Below are positions 48,531 to 60,372 of a stretch of DNA of 64,000 nucleotides, in pieces. Within the stretch, counting starts at the first letter, position 1. Every line of letters begins with the position of its first letter. The position numbers were made by a program, and so were the translations under genes. The notes under the pieces are model-generated. The model saw only the letters and a program-made list of their open reading frames with translations, was not told the DNA's origin and made no database searches. Source of the stretch: Girardinichthys multiradiatus (lineage: Eukaryota > Chordata > Actinopteri > Cyprinodontiformes > Goodeidae); contig NC_061805.1 of assembly GCF_021462225.1 (NCBI RefSeq), forward strand, positions 996,001-1,060,000. The letters run 5' to 3'.

Positions 48531-48915
48531 TGTTATGATCCATGAGAGTTAGGTCATATTTTTCAATTGTGTGGTGTTTTAAAATTTTCCTTGTTGTTTA
48601 TTTATGTCTTGCCATATTCAGTGTTCATTATTATTTGTTAGATATTGCCTTATTAGTCCATTCCTCTGTACTTAGGTTTCAAGTTTACTTGTGTTTTGCT
48701 CTACTGGTTTAATTAGTCTTCTTCCCTCTGCTTCTCTGCCCTCTATCTGCCTCAGCTGTTTCACATTATCTCCTGATTGCTCTCATCTGCGTTATATGTC
48801 TTTCTCCACACCTCCCTCAGTATATAAGCTCCCTGGCTCTTTTCACTCACTGCTGGATTCTTCTTTTGCCATGCTGGTTGCTTCCTTATACATGCTGCAT
48901 GTCCTGTTCTTTTGA
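48531..48915 (+). repeat. Solo-LTR-like repeat, 3' end missing
   Basis: Begins TGTTATGATCC and carries TATATAAGCTCCCTGGCTCT at 48821-48840 followed by CTCACTGCTGGATTCTTC, in the same layout as the other TG...CA repeats. The AATAAA and TGACA end are not found, so it is truncated near 48915 and I see no target-site duplication. Confidence 0.5.
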
Positions 48916-49141
48916 TTTTGTAGAAGAATTTCTACATCTACTTATTAGCTTAAATGCAATCATATAGAGAATGGAAGAGTAAACTATTTATCTCTGGAAC
49001 CACTCACTAAGAGCAGTATTGACACAGAGTTACAAAGTCACTGAGAACCTTTTCATATAATAAAAACGCTCTACTCTAACAATCCCTTCTTTTACACCAT
49101 TTAAGGTATAGATGAAAACAAGAGAGCCTCCACATCCAGAG

Positions 49142-49674
49142 TGTCGGAGAAGGACTGTGGGTCGGACCAAAGCGCAGACAAGAGCTCGGTAGCCACATCA
49201 TAATTTATTCCACACTCCAGGTAGTATGGCAAAACGAAGCATGAACAAAACATAGTCATGGTACACGTAGCATAAACGAAGCATAGACAAAGCATAGACA
49301 TAGAAACGTAGACAACACCGACATAGAAACAAGGAACCAGCGAGGAACTAAACAAACAGAACAACAAATATACACAGAGCACAGAGAGGGGAACAAAAGG
49401 CAGGTAATCAAAGAAACAGGGAACAGGTGTGACAAGGAACAGGTGAAACAAATACAAAGGCTGAGGATGGGTGAAAGGACTAAAACAGAAAACACAAACT
49501 AAGCAAGAAAATAAATCAGAGGAGGAAATAAAGAACTAGAATAACTATGAACTAAAGTAAACAGAGAAACTAGAGGGGAACATAGAAACAATAACTTAAG
49601 AAATAAACAACGAGCCATAAGGAGAATCAAAATTACAAAATAAACCAACAAGTCCAAAATGTCACTCCATGACA
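49142..49674 (-). repeat. Solo-LTR-like repeat (TG...CA), copy with TSD CAGAG
   Basis: 533 bp with plus-strand ends TGTCGGAGAAGG and CTCCATGACA and exact 5-bp duplications CAGAG at 49137-49141 and 49675-49679. GTCGGACCAAAGCGCAGAC near the left end corresponds to the GGTCC motif of the other copies. Overlapping ORFs on the minus strand are low-complexity shadows. Confidence 0.72.
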
Positions 49675-49699
49675 CAGAGAGATGTGGAGGCTGAAGAGA

Positions 49700-50133
49700 T
49701 GAAGAGAACAAGAGAGCCTCCACATCCAGCCTCTCTCGAGGAGAGGGGCTGGACGTGGAGGCGAGCCCGACTATTTCTAGTCGATATCTCTCGACCTCTC
49801 GCACAAGCTCAGCCTCCTTCCTCCCCAGCGAGGTGACATTTCACATCCCTAGAGCCAGCCTAAGCATCCAGGGATCGGGCCACCAAGGTCTCCACCTTCG
49901 TCTGCCACCCAATCCTCTTTGCCCCAGTCCCTCATGGTTCCCCCTGCAGGTGGTGGGCCCACTGTGGGATGGCCTTGTGTCTCTAATTCGGGCTTGGCCC
50001 GGCCGGGTCCCGCAAGGAGCAACCAAGCCACCAGACGCTCTCCGACAAGTCCCGACCCCAGGCCTGGCTCCAAGGTGGGCCCCCGGCTCTGCCATACCAG
50101 GCGACGTCACGTGCCTCGATTTCATAGTCTTAA
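49700..50133 (-). pseudogene. Rex3 5' UTR and endonuclease start (inverted segment)
   Basis: Minus-strand sequence includes MREVERYRLEIVGLAST and, in another frame, a TWNVTSLG-type region. It then reaches the GC-rich 5' UTR that matches 42290-42480 (CACGTGCCTCGATTT near its end). No complete protein domain remains. Confidence 0.82.
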
Positions 50134-50732
50134 TGAAGGTGGATTGTCCTCTTCAGGTTGGAGGGGAGTTCCTGCCTCAAGTCGAGGAGTTCAAGTATCT
50201 TGGGGTCTTGTTCATGAGTGAGGGAAGAATGGAGCGCGAGATCGACCGACGGATCGGTGCAGCTGCCGCAGTAATGGGGGCGCTGTGCAGGTCCGTTGTG
50301 GTGAAGAGAGAGCTGAGCCGAAAAGCGACGCTCTCAATTTACCGGTGTGTCTACGTTCCTACCCTCACCTATGGCCATGAACTTTGGGTCACAACCGAAA
50401 GAACAAGATCCCGGATACCAGCGGCTGAAATGAGCTTCCTCCTTAGGGTGACCAGGCACTCCCTTAGAGATAGGGTGAGGAGCTCGGCCATCCAGCAGGG
50501 GCTCGGAGTAGAGCCGCTGCTTCTCCACATCAAGAGGAGCCAGTTGAGGTGGCTCAGGCATCTATACCGGATGCCTCCTGGACGCCTTCCTCAGGAGGTG
50601 TTCCAGGCACGTCCCACCGGGAGGAGGCCCAGGGGACGGCCCAGGACACGCTGGAGGGACTATGTCTCTCGGCTGGCCTGGGAACACCTTGGGCAAATGA
50701 GCTGGAGGAGGTGTCTGGGGAGTCTCTGCTGA
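50134..50732 (+). pseudogene. Rex3 C-terminal coding fragment
   Basis: The frame reads KVDCPLQVGGEFLPQVEEFK, YLGVLFMSEGRMEREIDRRI, VPTLTYGHELWVTTERTRSR, LGVEPLLLHIKRSQLRWLRH and TGRRPRGRPRTRWRDYVSRL. This is the thumb and C-terminal domain that copy 1 lost. The open frame upstream of 50134 is inverted 5' UTR sequence read by chance and should not be counted as protein. Confidence 0.88.
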
Positions 50733-51138
50733 GTCTGCTGAGTCTGCCTCCCCCGCTTCTCGGTCCCGGATAAAGCGGAAGATGACGAGTACGAGTATGA
50801 AAACAAGAGCTGATAAGTAAATAGGAAATTCTGAAGAACTTATGAAATTATCATTTAATTTAACTATTTGTCTTGTGTCTTATTCTTCATTTGTTTAATG
50901 TAACGTTACACCAACAGGTCTTTTTTTTTATCCTATAAATTTCAATCACACTTCACTTTTTTTAACTTCATTCTTTACTGAGCTCTATTTCATACATCTC
51001 AACTTTATTCTTGACTTAAACTGTTATCTCTTTTTAATCACAATTCCATAAACTGCTATTTCCTTTTTTATTATTATTAGAAAGGTCTTGCTAGGTCTTG
51101 CTATATTCAGTTCATTTCTCCTTGTTGTTTATTACAAT

Positions 51139-51602
51139 TGTTAGGGTCTCACCATATAGGTTCATACCTTTGTGTTTAGTTTCTGTTTTCTTGTGTTCTT
51201 CTCTCTATCCATTTGAGTTTGTTGTATTATGTTAGTGTTTGGCTTTTTTCCTTTTTAGATCTATTTCTGTCTAAATTTAGCTCCCTTCATGTTATCTGTC
51301 TTAATTAGTCTCTGTCCCTCAGTCTCCCTGTCTTACTGTCTTCTACAACTGATTTGGATCCCCCTGGTCCTGCTCAGCGCTTTTCAATTCTATTCTCCAC
51401 CTTTCCCCCAGTATTTAAGTTTCTTTGTTTCCATTGTTTAGCACTGGTTTCTTTCATTGTATCCTGTCTCTTTCCTCGTCCTGTTGCCCTGTTGTCCTTT
51501 TCCTTGTTCTTGTTCTTGTTTATTGTTAAGTTCTTTGCAATTCACCGTACACCTCCCAAGTTTGTCTCTGCACTTTGGTCCTGTTCAACCACTATCATGA
51601 CA
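51139..51602 (+). repeat. Solo-LTR-like repeat, no clear TSD
   Basis: Begins TGTTAGGGTCTC and ends CTATCATGACA. It has TATTTAAGTTTC at 51412-51423 and TCTCTGCACTTTGGTCCTG close to the 3' end, the same order as the copy at 1885. The bases flanking it (ACAAT and GTTTT) do not match, so the ends may be worn or misplaced. Confidence 0.58.
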
Positions 51603-52609
51603 GTTTTAAAAACTTGATTATCTCACGGTCTCTATTGTCCAATATTATGGCTTATTAATGTGGATTCCACAGGTGCATTGTGGTTCTACTCATCTAATTC
51701 AGTAGGCATTGGTAAGCAATGGGAATTCTTCTGCATTAATACATTAGATACCTTGGACTTGTTTTACTTTAGTCAGTCTTTTTATCCATGGTGACTATCC
51801 CAGTAAAACTGCTCCTTTTGGAGCAACAAAAGGTGAAGAGCCTTGTGGTCTTATAAAGTCAAGCGATCCTTTAACACTATACCACTTATACAATACTTAT
51901 GCCATATTTCATTTTTTAGGAGAGCAGCACACACAGAAACAGGAAACTGCACATCAGGAGTACAGAAGTACAGATTCAGAGCTCCTTTGCCCTCAGAACA
52001 GATTTTGGTTTTCCTTGCAGAAGCAGGAAGACCTAATTACATTTAAACTCATTTCATCCTATCCCTTTAAATCCAAGGCAATCAAAGAACAATTCAAACA
52101 TTTAAATCTAGTTACCCACAGTGCAATTCAACCTCATTATCATATAATTATACTTCATCATAAAAAGTAAATAAGTTATCTATTGTGTTTATGAGCTGTT
52201 TTCTATTCAAAAGAAACCAGGAGATTCCATAAAAGTTTCACTTTCAGAAATCTCCCATCAAGAGAAAGCACATGGTGGTGGTGACAGAACTCCTCTGCTT
52301 GAGGCAGAAACATCTTTCACACGACCCTCTCAACTGATTTTAGGCTATCCTTTTAGGTAAGAGAGGGGATTTAAATGAAGTGATCCATTATAACCAATGT
52401 TGCTGACTCCATTGTTCTGCTCTGCCAGCTGTATTAATGTAAGCACACATTGCCGTAGAACATAGCAAGCTTGAATGGGTGTCATGTGCAAGGCAGAGGC
52501 AACTTAAAGAAGGGCTCATTTTTTTCAGCTACGTCAGTAAACAGCGTTTTGACGAGAAATAGCAAAAGTTATTGATCCATCTTTCTCTATTCCTCCTTAG
52601 TCTTTGCAG
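51603..52609. other. Unassigned stretch
   Basis: About 1 kb with no recognisable gene or repeat. Confidence 0.4.
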
Positions 52610-52800
52610 GCTTATGGGGTGGTGCTGATCTCTAGCAGCTCTTGGGGACAGAGTATCTCATGGAGAGGTCATCAGTCAATCACAGGACAGCACAGAGACA
52701 CACAGGACAAACAACCATGTACACATGGACTCATACCTGAGGCCAATTTAAAAAGACGCATTATTTCAAACATGCATATTTTAGACTGTGAGTGGTAGTA
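52610..52800 (-). mobile_element. tRNA-derived SINE fragment
   Basis: CAGTCAATCACAGGACAGCA, AGAGACACACAGGACAAACA and CATACCTGAGGCCAATTTAA followed by TTTTAGACTGTGAG match the order of a widespread fish SINE body. The tRNA-like head, expected farther right, is not recognisable. Confidence 0.7.
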
Positions 52801-54779
52801 TATCGTATTTCTCTCATTATAGCCTCTCTTCAAAGCCTCCAAGCTTTAAAATGTCATTTAGCTTGGTCATTTTGGGCAGAGAGAATGATTTTAAAGTTAT
52901 TATAGATCCACAAAATTCTTATTGAACCTTTGCTCCTAACCCCCTTCATACATCACCTCTTACATTCAACATTAAAGCCAAATATTCTTCACTTTAATTG
53001 GGGTTAAGGCCAATAAATATGATGGTATTTTTGTAAGTGTGAACAATCATTGTTTACTGTTTACAGATTTTTTTTTTCCACAGTTGACAGACCAAGCATG
53101 AAATGACAAAACAACTTTGAGGTATTAAAATCCCTGTTAATTCATACGAAACTGCTCTTTGTAATAGTAGAAAAATAGCATCCCTGCAACAGACACACAA
53201 CACAAAACAATAATTAAAGATACTAAATAAATGTATACTGTTGAAAGTAGAAATACAAAATTTATAAATTCATTCAATTTCAATAAACTGTTAGATAAAC
53301 CCCGAATGTCCTTTTAAAATATATTATTGCTAAAGACAATCAAACTGATTTAATTACAATATGGACCATAATAGGCAACCCAAAGCTGCTGCACGTAATT
53401 CAAACAGTTGCTCTATAAAATTTAGATTGAAAGAATACTTGCTTTAAGACTCTGCATCTGTATTACCACTTGCCCTGTTTGCTAGAATGGAAAAGTGGGC
53501 CACAAAAGACAATGTTGTTCTACAATACTGAGAAAGAAAAGCCACCCATTTTCCTGTCTACTCCAGGGATGGTTGATATTTGCTCCTAACCATCCTGGAA
53601 GCATCGATCAAACATTCCACATCACTGCACTTAAAAGAAAGGAAGAGTTGTTTCTCTGTCAACATTAAAGCCATCTGAGCAGAAAAACTGCAGTGTCTAA
53701 ATGATGTTTACACTTCTGCACTGATGTACCTACTTAGTGATATGGTAGGTCTACCCATCGTGTTTTCCTCACTCTGCCTGGATGGAAAAGATTAATGGTC
53801 CTGTGCTGTTAGAATCAAATAACATTATGTGACATTTACACAAGGCTAAAAGGCAATGGCTTTAACACGTCAATTTTCAAAGGTCATACATTTTTAGGTT
53901 TAGAGAGAAGACAACGTTAAAAGAATGAATGCTATTGTATTAATTTTTGAGATGCATTATTTTGATAGAGAAACATTGTCACTGGATAGTTCTTTTGTTC
54001 CAGATTATTTCAGTTTTTGCCATCTTTAGACAGGTTAGTTTCTTTTGTGTTCGGAGGCTGGAGGAGGATAATCAGTATCAAAAAACTGGTATGTTACTAA
54101 TACTTTTTTATTTTCAGTAGAACTGGAAAAAATGGAGTAAAGAAAATACTTTACAGAGCTCAATGTTTGCAACTCTTCTGATTAAAAACAGTCACTAATG
54201 ATGAATGGACTTGACAGGTAACAGTGGGTAAACATGGAACACACTATCAGAAAATGTAGCTTCTTGTGATGTGATTGACACTTTGCAGTTCACATTTTAC
54301 AGTGACAACAACAGGAACTGTCCTCTCCGAGCTCAGCAAACTAGACATCAAACTACATAAAAATACATTATGCAACATCCTGGTAATCCATCAACTAGTA
54401 CAATCCTGACAAAACATTTCCTGTTTTTTTGTTCAACGTTTACTCCATCTGATATTCTCAGTTAACTTTAACAGAGGCCTTCCTCTGCTGCAGTCAGCAT
54501 TTGTCAGTATTAGTTCTGACCCAGCCCACACAACAAATAAAATGACTGCATTACTGGTAAAAGCTGCCTATCAAAAGAGAATGTTAGTTTTTAGAATGAC
54601 CAGTCACAAGTGGCAATGCAGGAAAATGTGTTTATTTTGTGTGTGTGTGTGTGCAGACATTTTCCTTATTTGTTGTGAGGTATGTCCAGGCAGAGTGAAG
54701 TTGTGAGAAACATTTTAGAGCATTTGGCAGCCCACTATTATGTATTTTTATTTTATTCCAAGGAGCCAAACTATGACTA
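52801..54779. other. Unassigned AT-rich stretch
   Basis: No ORF above about 60 codons and no named repeat. A GT tract of about 18 bp occurs near 54640. Confidence 0.4.
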
Positions 54780-54965
54780 ACTCATGGACTGGGTTGACCT
54801 GTATGTAATTTGATTTGAATCTGACCGAATCAGATGGAATCTCTTTTTGCTTGTACTGGAATTAAATGGATTGTATGTAATTGGAAAAGAAATGGACACG
54901 ACTACCTTTTAAGTAAAGTGCCTTAAGTTGCCTTTTCTGTGAAATGCTGCAATTAATAATATTAA
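54780..54965 (+). repeat. Worn L2-type LINE tail
   Basis: AAAGTGCCTTAAGTTGCC followed by TGTGAAATGCTGCAATTAAT resembles the L2 3' end (AAGTGCCTTGAGATGAC ... TTGTGAATTGGCGCTATATA) that reads in reverse at 8540-8600 and 30175-30240. It is diverged and short. Confidence 0.5.
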
Positions 54966-56200
54966 TAAACTATACTCATTTCAAGTAAAAGAAGAACAGT
55001 ATGCTGGTGAAGATCATCCAGGACATGGTAAATCAAAAAAGGTTAAAAAACCAAACAACTAGACAAATAATGAGTTTGTTTTGTTGTTTTTTTTTTTTAC
55101 GTTTTTTGAATTTAGAAAATACAGTAATAACTTTAGATTCACAATAATCATTGATCAATTTGGGTAGTAACTCTAACCTTGATGCTTCTGTCAACATAAT
55201 AGGCCTAAATATGTGAAATGAATGATCATTCAGAAATGTGTACAATCACTTGTAATGCCCCAAGGGGTAGTCATGGAGGTCACCTTCCTCCCTAGTCCAT
55301 TCTGCCCACACTTTACTAATAAATAAAGGGTGAAAGGACATTATTTATTAGTAATGCAACCTTTTTATTTTTCAAATCCAGAATCCCAACTAGAATGTGT
55401 TTTGTTAGTCTTGTCTGCTGCAGCTGCATGTTCTGCTTAAGTTTAGATTTACTGTGCCAGTTAAATAGTTAAACTCTTTAAACCTTTTTAAACCTCCATA
55501 GAGACACAAAACAATTTGAACAGTATCTTCCACACAAATTCTAATTTTCGATTGCCACATGTTTCATGTTTTTAAAGAAGACTCGCTTATATGGCTTAGG
55601 CATTTATGCTGTCAGGCTAATGAAAAGCTCTATTGAAGAGTTCTTAAATTTCGTCCTATAAGTTGGTCTGTTTTTTGTTTTATGATTGATCATCAGTCAG
55701 TGGCTCATCAATCAAACAATAAAATGTGCAAATGTCATGGCTGATCTGCTGGTATTTCAACAGTCCTGGGTTGGAATTAAATATCCCAGTCCATTAGAAT
55801 TGAAAAACAAGATTGGAGATAAGCTAGAGGCTAAAAGCTAAGGGTGACTCCAGGACTTACTTGCCTTCACTACAGTATATGTGATATATCAATAAGGAAA
55901 TGTGTTGTCATGACACTGAACATTTTAGCAGTCTTAAGTCATACTAAGTATCAAGAGAATTTTTCCACTCATTTCCCAATTTTGTTTACATTTCACCACA
56001 GACAGGAACCAATGTTAACCCAGAAACTGTTACAGATCTGCAGTGATAACACTCTGATGTACGGTACTTATTTTATTTTAGTCAACTTTTATCTTGCCAC
56101 TCTCACCAGATGTAGTCTTTGGTTTCATATTTAGTTAATCTTTATTTCGTTTTGTATTCTTGAGGTTAAATGCTAATAATCTTATAATCTGTTTAAAAGC
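54966..56200. other. Unassigned AT-rich stretch
   Basis: ORFs of 70 and 96 codons are present without family resemblance. No repeat is named. Confidence 0.4.
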
Positions 56201-56202
56201 TA

Positions 56203-57386
56203 CCGTATTTTCCGCACTATAAGGCGCACCTAAAAACCTTTAATTTTTTCCAAAAATGACAGTGCGCCTTGTAATCCGGAGCGCCTTATATATGGATCAA
56301 TTGGTCAATTGGTTGATCCATACTGGTTGTACACGGCGCTCTGTCAAAATGTTTCAGTACGACTGGTAAACTACAAAGCCGCACCGCTTGCAGCATTACG
56401 GCTACCGTAGTCAGGGGCGTCGCCGAAGTAATAGCGGTAAACACCTGTACTGTGCTTACTCCTAGTCCAACACCACTTGTGTGTGTATAACGTTTGAATG
56501 TACTGTTGCAGGAATTGCCTGAACTATATGTGATTAGAAGCTCAGTGTGTGGGGTGTATGTTTTGTGTGTGTGTGGAAGATGTTGACATTACTCCTCCGG
56601 ACAGAGGTGGCGCTGTGTGCTGCCGTAGCTGAGAATCAAGAGTGAAGGAGTGACGTCGGTATTATTGTGTGTGTGGGGTGGGTAGAGACGGCGACCGGAG
56701 CAGCGGTGTATGAATGTGTAAGCCCTGTGTTTTTACGTGCTGCAAAGTCATTAAAAAGAACCCCGAATCTCGTCAACAACTCAGTGTTTTGATGCTGTTT
56801 CTTCATGCTCAACTCAGCAACGTATGAGTGAGGGAGTTAACCCCGAGGAAATTAGTAACTTCGGCCCTGGAGAAAGCGTCTCCCCTGTGTCATCCGACTA
56901 CGGTCAGGGGACAGAAACAGGAAAGGTTAACAGTACTAACATTTGATTTAGTGCATCAAACTGTTTCTTTTACGTGTTTACTGAATCAGGGAAAAGTTCC
57001 CTTTCACGTTTTAACTAACGTTTGATTTCAACTTCAACTTCATAGACTCCAATGCATTCCTAACGTGCGGTTGGCTCTATTCAATATAATTCTATGTAGA
57101 GGAGACCTTACCATGAGAGTGAATGGAGTTATCAGAACGCTGGTTTGTAGAGTATTAATAAAGTTTGACTGACTGACTTATCTGACTGTTTTGTTGACAT
57201 TCTCTTTAGCACAGCTCCATCTAGTGGATGCATAACGCAACCCCAGTCAAACGTTTGACTGCAGTAGCTTCTATTCTATGCGCCTTATAATCCGGTGCGC
57301 CCTATATATGAAAAAAGTTCTAAAATAGGCCATTCATTGAAGGTGCGCCTTATAATCTGGTGCGCCTTATAGTGCGGAAAATACGG
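56203..57386. mobile_element. Mariner-type MITE with 28-bp TIRs
   Basis: 1,184 bp flanked by TA (56201-56202 and 57387-57388). Perfect 28-bp inverted repeats start CCGTATTTTCCGCACTATAA. Further GCGCCTTATAATCCGGTGCG-type units lie inside both ends. The middle (about 56540-57060) has different composition, with GTGTGTG stretches, and is longer than the core I recall for this family. A nested repeat is therefore likely. No transposase is encoded. Confidence 0.85.
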
Positions 57387-57388
57387 TA

Positions 57389-58845
57389 AATCCTTTATTT
57401 TGTGAAAACAGTTCAGCAACGCAGCTTTTTTTTTAGTTTAGTTTAGTTTAGTTTTCTTTTTTACAAAAATAGCTAACTACGTTCCAAACGTTACATAGTT
57501 AATATTTTTATTAATATTTTAACAATGATGTCAGATTCAGCAGATACACAAATATGAAATGGTACTGACTGTAATTTAACATCACTATTGTGCACTGATG
57601 TTTGCTACATGCTGATGGATCCTATAAACATATGACCCAGGCTGATCTTTCCACTGCTTCTGTTCTTTCCCTCTCTAAGCTGCATATCTTGTAGCCATCA
57701 GCAACAGATGTTGCTTCACTGTCAAATGGCCTACAAAGCAAACTGCACTACTTTAATCCTATGTGTAGCCAGCATTAAAAATTGGATTGAGACAGATAAG
57801 ATTAGATTATGCCTGGAGGATTTAAAAAAAAATGTAAAAGCCTCGTTTAGGCTCTAACATAATCTGCTTTTACTCTCTGGAAGCATGAAGCCTTCCAACA
57901 GATGCCAAATACTGTATACTTTATGCAGACATTGTCTTAATTTATCTCCTCTGTGGATTTGGCCTTTTTTTATTATAAGTATTGCAGCTTTCATTTTATA
58001 AAGATTGCACCTATTTATATTGGGGGGAAAGCTTAGCAAAACTAGCTGCATGTGACATTTGAATTTATCAATTCACAGCAGATTATAGGGTTGCTTTCCT
58101 TTTCATTGCAGATCTTCAGCAGCTTTAAGAGATATCAGTGGCTCTTGGTAGAATACAGATAAAGTGGTGTGCTCTTAATGTAATCAGCTACATCAGAAAA
58201 CAAATCACTTTCCTTCGATTACCAATGCACATACATGAATTAGACACCACACATGCATTTGTTGGTTAGGGGTTTGTCTATGCTCATCTTTATCCATTCA
58301 ATCTGGTTTGCATCTGCCAGGAGAAATTAAGCTGATCTAATGCCCACCTCACCAGTTTCCCTACTATCATGCCCACAGAAGTTGAAGCACTTAGAAGTAA
58401 TGAATTATCCAGGGTTATAAAATGATTAATTGTGAGCAAGATACAAAAACAGTACAAATCTGAGATTCATTAAGTCTTCAATAATAAAAACAGGATCAAT
58501 AACATGTTAGTGTTTGTATATTTCTTCCTTCATGATTGGTAATAAAGGTTTTGATGCAGTCTGTTGTTTGAAATGTAAGTATTATTGTTTTAAATGTAAG
58601 ACATTTACAAGCTGCCTATAAGCCAAAAGGTACGGATTAGAGTTGCTCATCTAACTTTTTTTGTCAACAGCAAAGGCAAAATATCAAAAAGAAGAGTGCC
58701 AAAAGAAAAATGTGTTAACATACTCTTCGGGTTACTGGGTCTGGCATAGGGTCAATGTTCTTCTATGTAGAAACTGGAAAACACAAGAAATTTGATTTCT
58801 AATTATTATTAACACTGGCTTTCAAGATGAGCTATAATGCCAGTC
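57389..58845. other. Unassigned AT-rich stretch
   Basis: Contains TTTAGTTTAGTTTAGTTT near 57433. No gene or named repeat seen. Confidence 0.4.
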
Positions 58846-58848
58846 TAA

Positions 58849-59375
58849 GGCCCTGTTTACATGACAACGATGGATTTTAAAACATAATTCTCTTCTGTTT
58901 CTATTAACAAACAATAACGTTTTAGTTACTATCTCCGTTCACACGGCAACAGCAGAGATGTGAAAGTGGTGTAATTCTCTTGTCACAACACTAGTGGACG
59001 GTATGTTCTCTGAAACTCAACATATGCAATCATTTCCTGCTTAAAAAAGGGAGGAGAAAATGAACACTTTGTTGGAGAACCGTTGTTAGATTCTAAAGGG
59101 TCAGCAGCACCAGTATTTACTCTGCAATCCGCCATTATTGTGGTTGATATCTTGGTCTCCAGTGAGTCTTAAACTGGTCAGCAGCCGTTATGTTGCGCAT
59201 TAATTTCCCCATAACAAAAATGCTGTTTTTTTCTGGGTTTTTTTGTCTACATGACAACGGAGACCGGGACGGTTTTTAACCATTTCACTCTTGAACCCGT
59301 TCTTAATTTTCACGACGAACAGTACAAACGTAGAAAAACTTTTGTATTTTCACCAGAAAATGTGTAAACAGGGCC
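58849..59375. mobile_element. Harbinger-type MITE, TAA duplication
   Basis: 527 bp with 13-bp perfect inverted repeats GGCCCTGTTTACA and flanking TAA at 58846-58848 and 59376-59378. An inner copy of the terminal motif (CTACATGACAACGGAGACC at 59250) repeats the left subterminal ACATGACAACGATGG. No ORF of note. The 3-bp TWA duplication favours PIF/Harbinger. A hAT origin would need an 8-bp duplication, which is not seen. Confidence 0.72.
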
Positions 59376-59979
59376 TAACCCTAACCCTAAGCATATTGTT
59401 GGGTTTTAGGACATATTCTGCAAAGGTTTGTGAGCAATGTATGAACACAAATATACCACAGCTCAAGATCTAATATTATTTATCTACTACCAGGATGATA
59501 CTGAGATATTTAACAGAACAGCACAGAACCAGTACCCCAAGGATAAAAATAATTCACACACCAAAGCAGGACTGTTGCTGTTGTCATTTTCCCATGTATC
59601 ATGTCACTTTGAAGTATAAAAAAATAAAGACATTAACAATTTCTGAAAATAATAGCTGCTTTAAAGCACTACAAAATATATTTACAATATTGATTTGCAA
59701 GCAACTGAAAAATACAGCTATAGTAATGTTTAATCTTTATCAAATGTATACTTGTAAATGGTTTGTTGAGGAAGAGGTGAAATGTGTTTTAACAGCAAAG
59801 GGGTGATCTGTCTAAACTGGCAGTCAGAGACATTTGACATCGGAAAGATTGGGGATAGTTGTAAGAAGCTTTTCTTGCAGCTTGCTATGAGCTGGGGATA
59901 AATACGCTCTCAGCACCGTCCACTAATCCACCTACTGCTCAACCATACCAGTAGCACCAGACCTCTTGACTTGAAGAGT

Positions 59980-59982
<3 letters not shown>
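59376..59982. other. Unassigned stretch
   Basis: Starts with two and a half TAACCC-like units (59376-59390). It then holds AT-rich DNA with three overlapping small ORFs that I do not credit. Confidence 0.4.
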
Positions 59983-60015
<33 letters not shown>

Positions 60016-60311
60016 CCTGTTTTGGCATCACAGTGAGAACCATTTTCCCGATTTCACCATCAAATTGAGGACCATTTGTACCAAAGTGAGGACATTTTGT
60101 TGGTCCTCATGACTTATTTTGCTAAGGGTTATGTTTAGGACTAAGGTGTGAATTGAGTTTAGGTTAAGGTTAGGGTTAGGTAAGCACTGGTAATGGTTAG
60201 GTTTAGGGTTATTGTCAGGGTTAGGGCATAGAAAGGGTTGAAAATGACTGAAAATCAGTGGAAGTCAACGGGAGTCAACACATGGTCCTCACTACATATA
60301 GCAAAAACAAG

Positions 60312-60369
<58 letters not shown>
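59983..60369 (+). repeat. GT-bracketed fish repeat
   Basis: A (GT)16 tract (59983-60014) and a (GT)27 tract (60315-60369) bracket a 300-bp core. The core has GAGGACCATTTGTACCAAAG, GTGAGGACATTTTGTTGGTC, GTTAGGGTTAGGTAAGCACT and TGGTCCTCACTACATATAGC. The core has inverted GAGGACC / GGTCCTC ends. I recognise the pattern as common in fish genomes but cannot give a class. Confidence 0.7.

Positions 60370-60372
<3 letters not shown>

Larger units (their letters stand above)
49125..50796 (+). mobile_element. Rex3: Rex3 LINE, copy 2, with 5' inversion
   Basis: Bounded by an exact 13-bp duplication ATGAAAACAAGAG (49112-49124 and 50797-50809). From the left end to about 50133 the Rex3 sequence is in minus orientation and runs from the endonuclease N-terminus to the 5' UTR. 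From there to 50796 it is in plus orientation and holds the last third of the coding region and the 3' end (GACGAGTACGAGTATG). An LTR-like repeat (49142-49674) was later inserted in the inverted part. The arrangement fits twin-primed reverse transcription with loss of the middle. Confidence 0.88.

Noticed and set aside
49755..50133. N-terminal half of a 325-codon plus-strand ORF
   Set aside because: This part is inverted Rex3 5' UTR and endonuclease read on the wrong strand. Only the part after about 50134 is Rex3 protein.
59374..59392. Interstitial telomere repeat
   Set aside because: Only about two and a half TAACCC units. It is better explained as the flank of a MITE.
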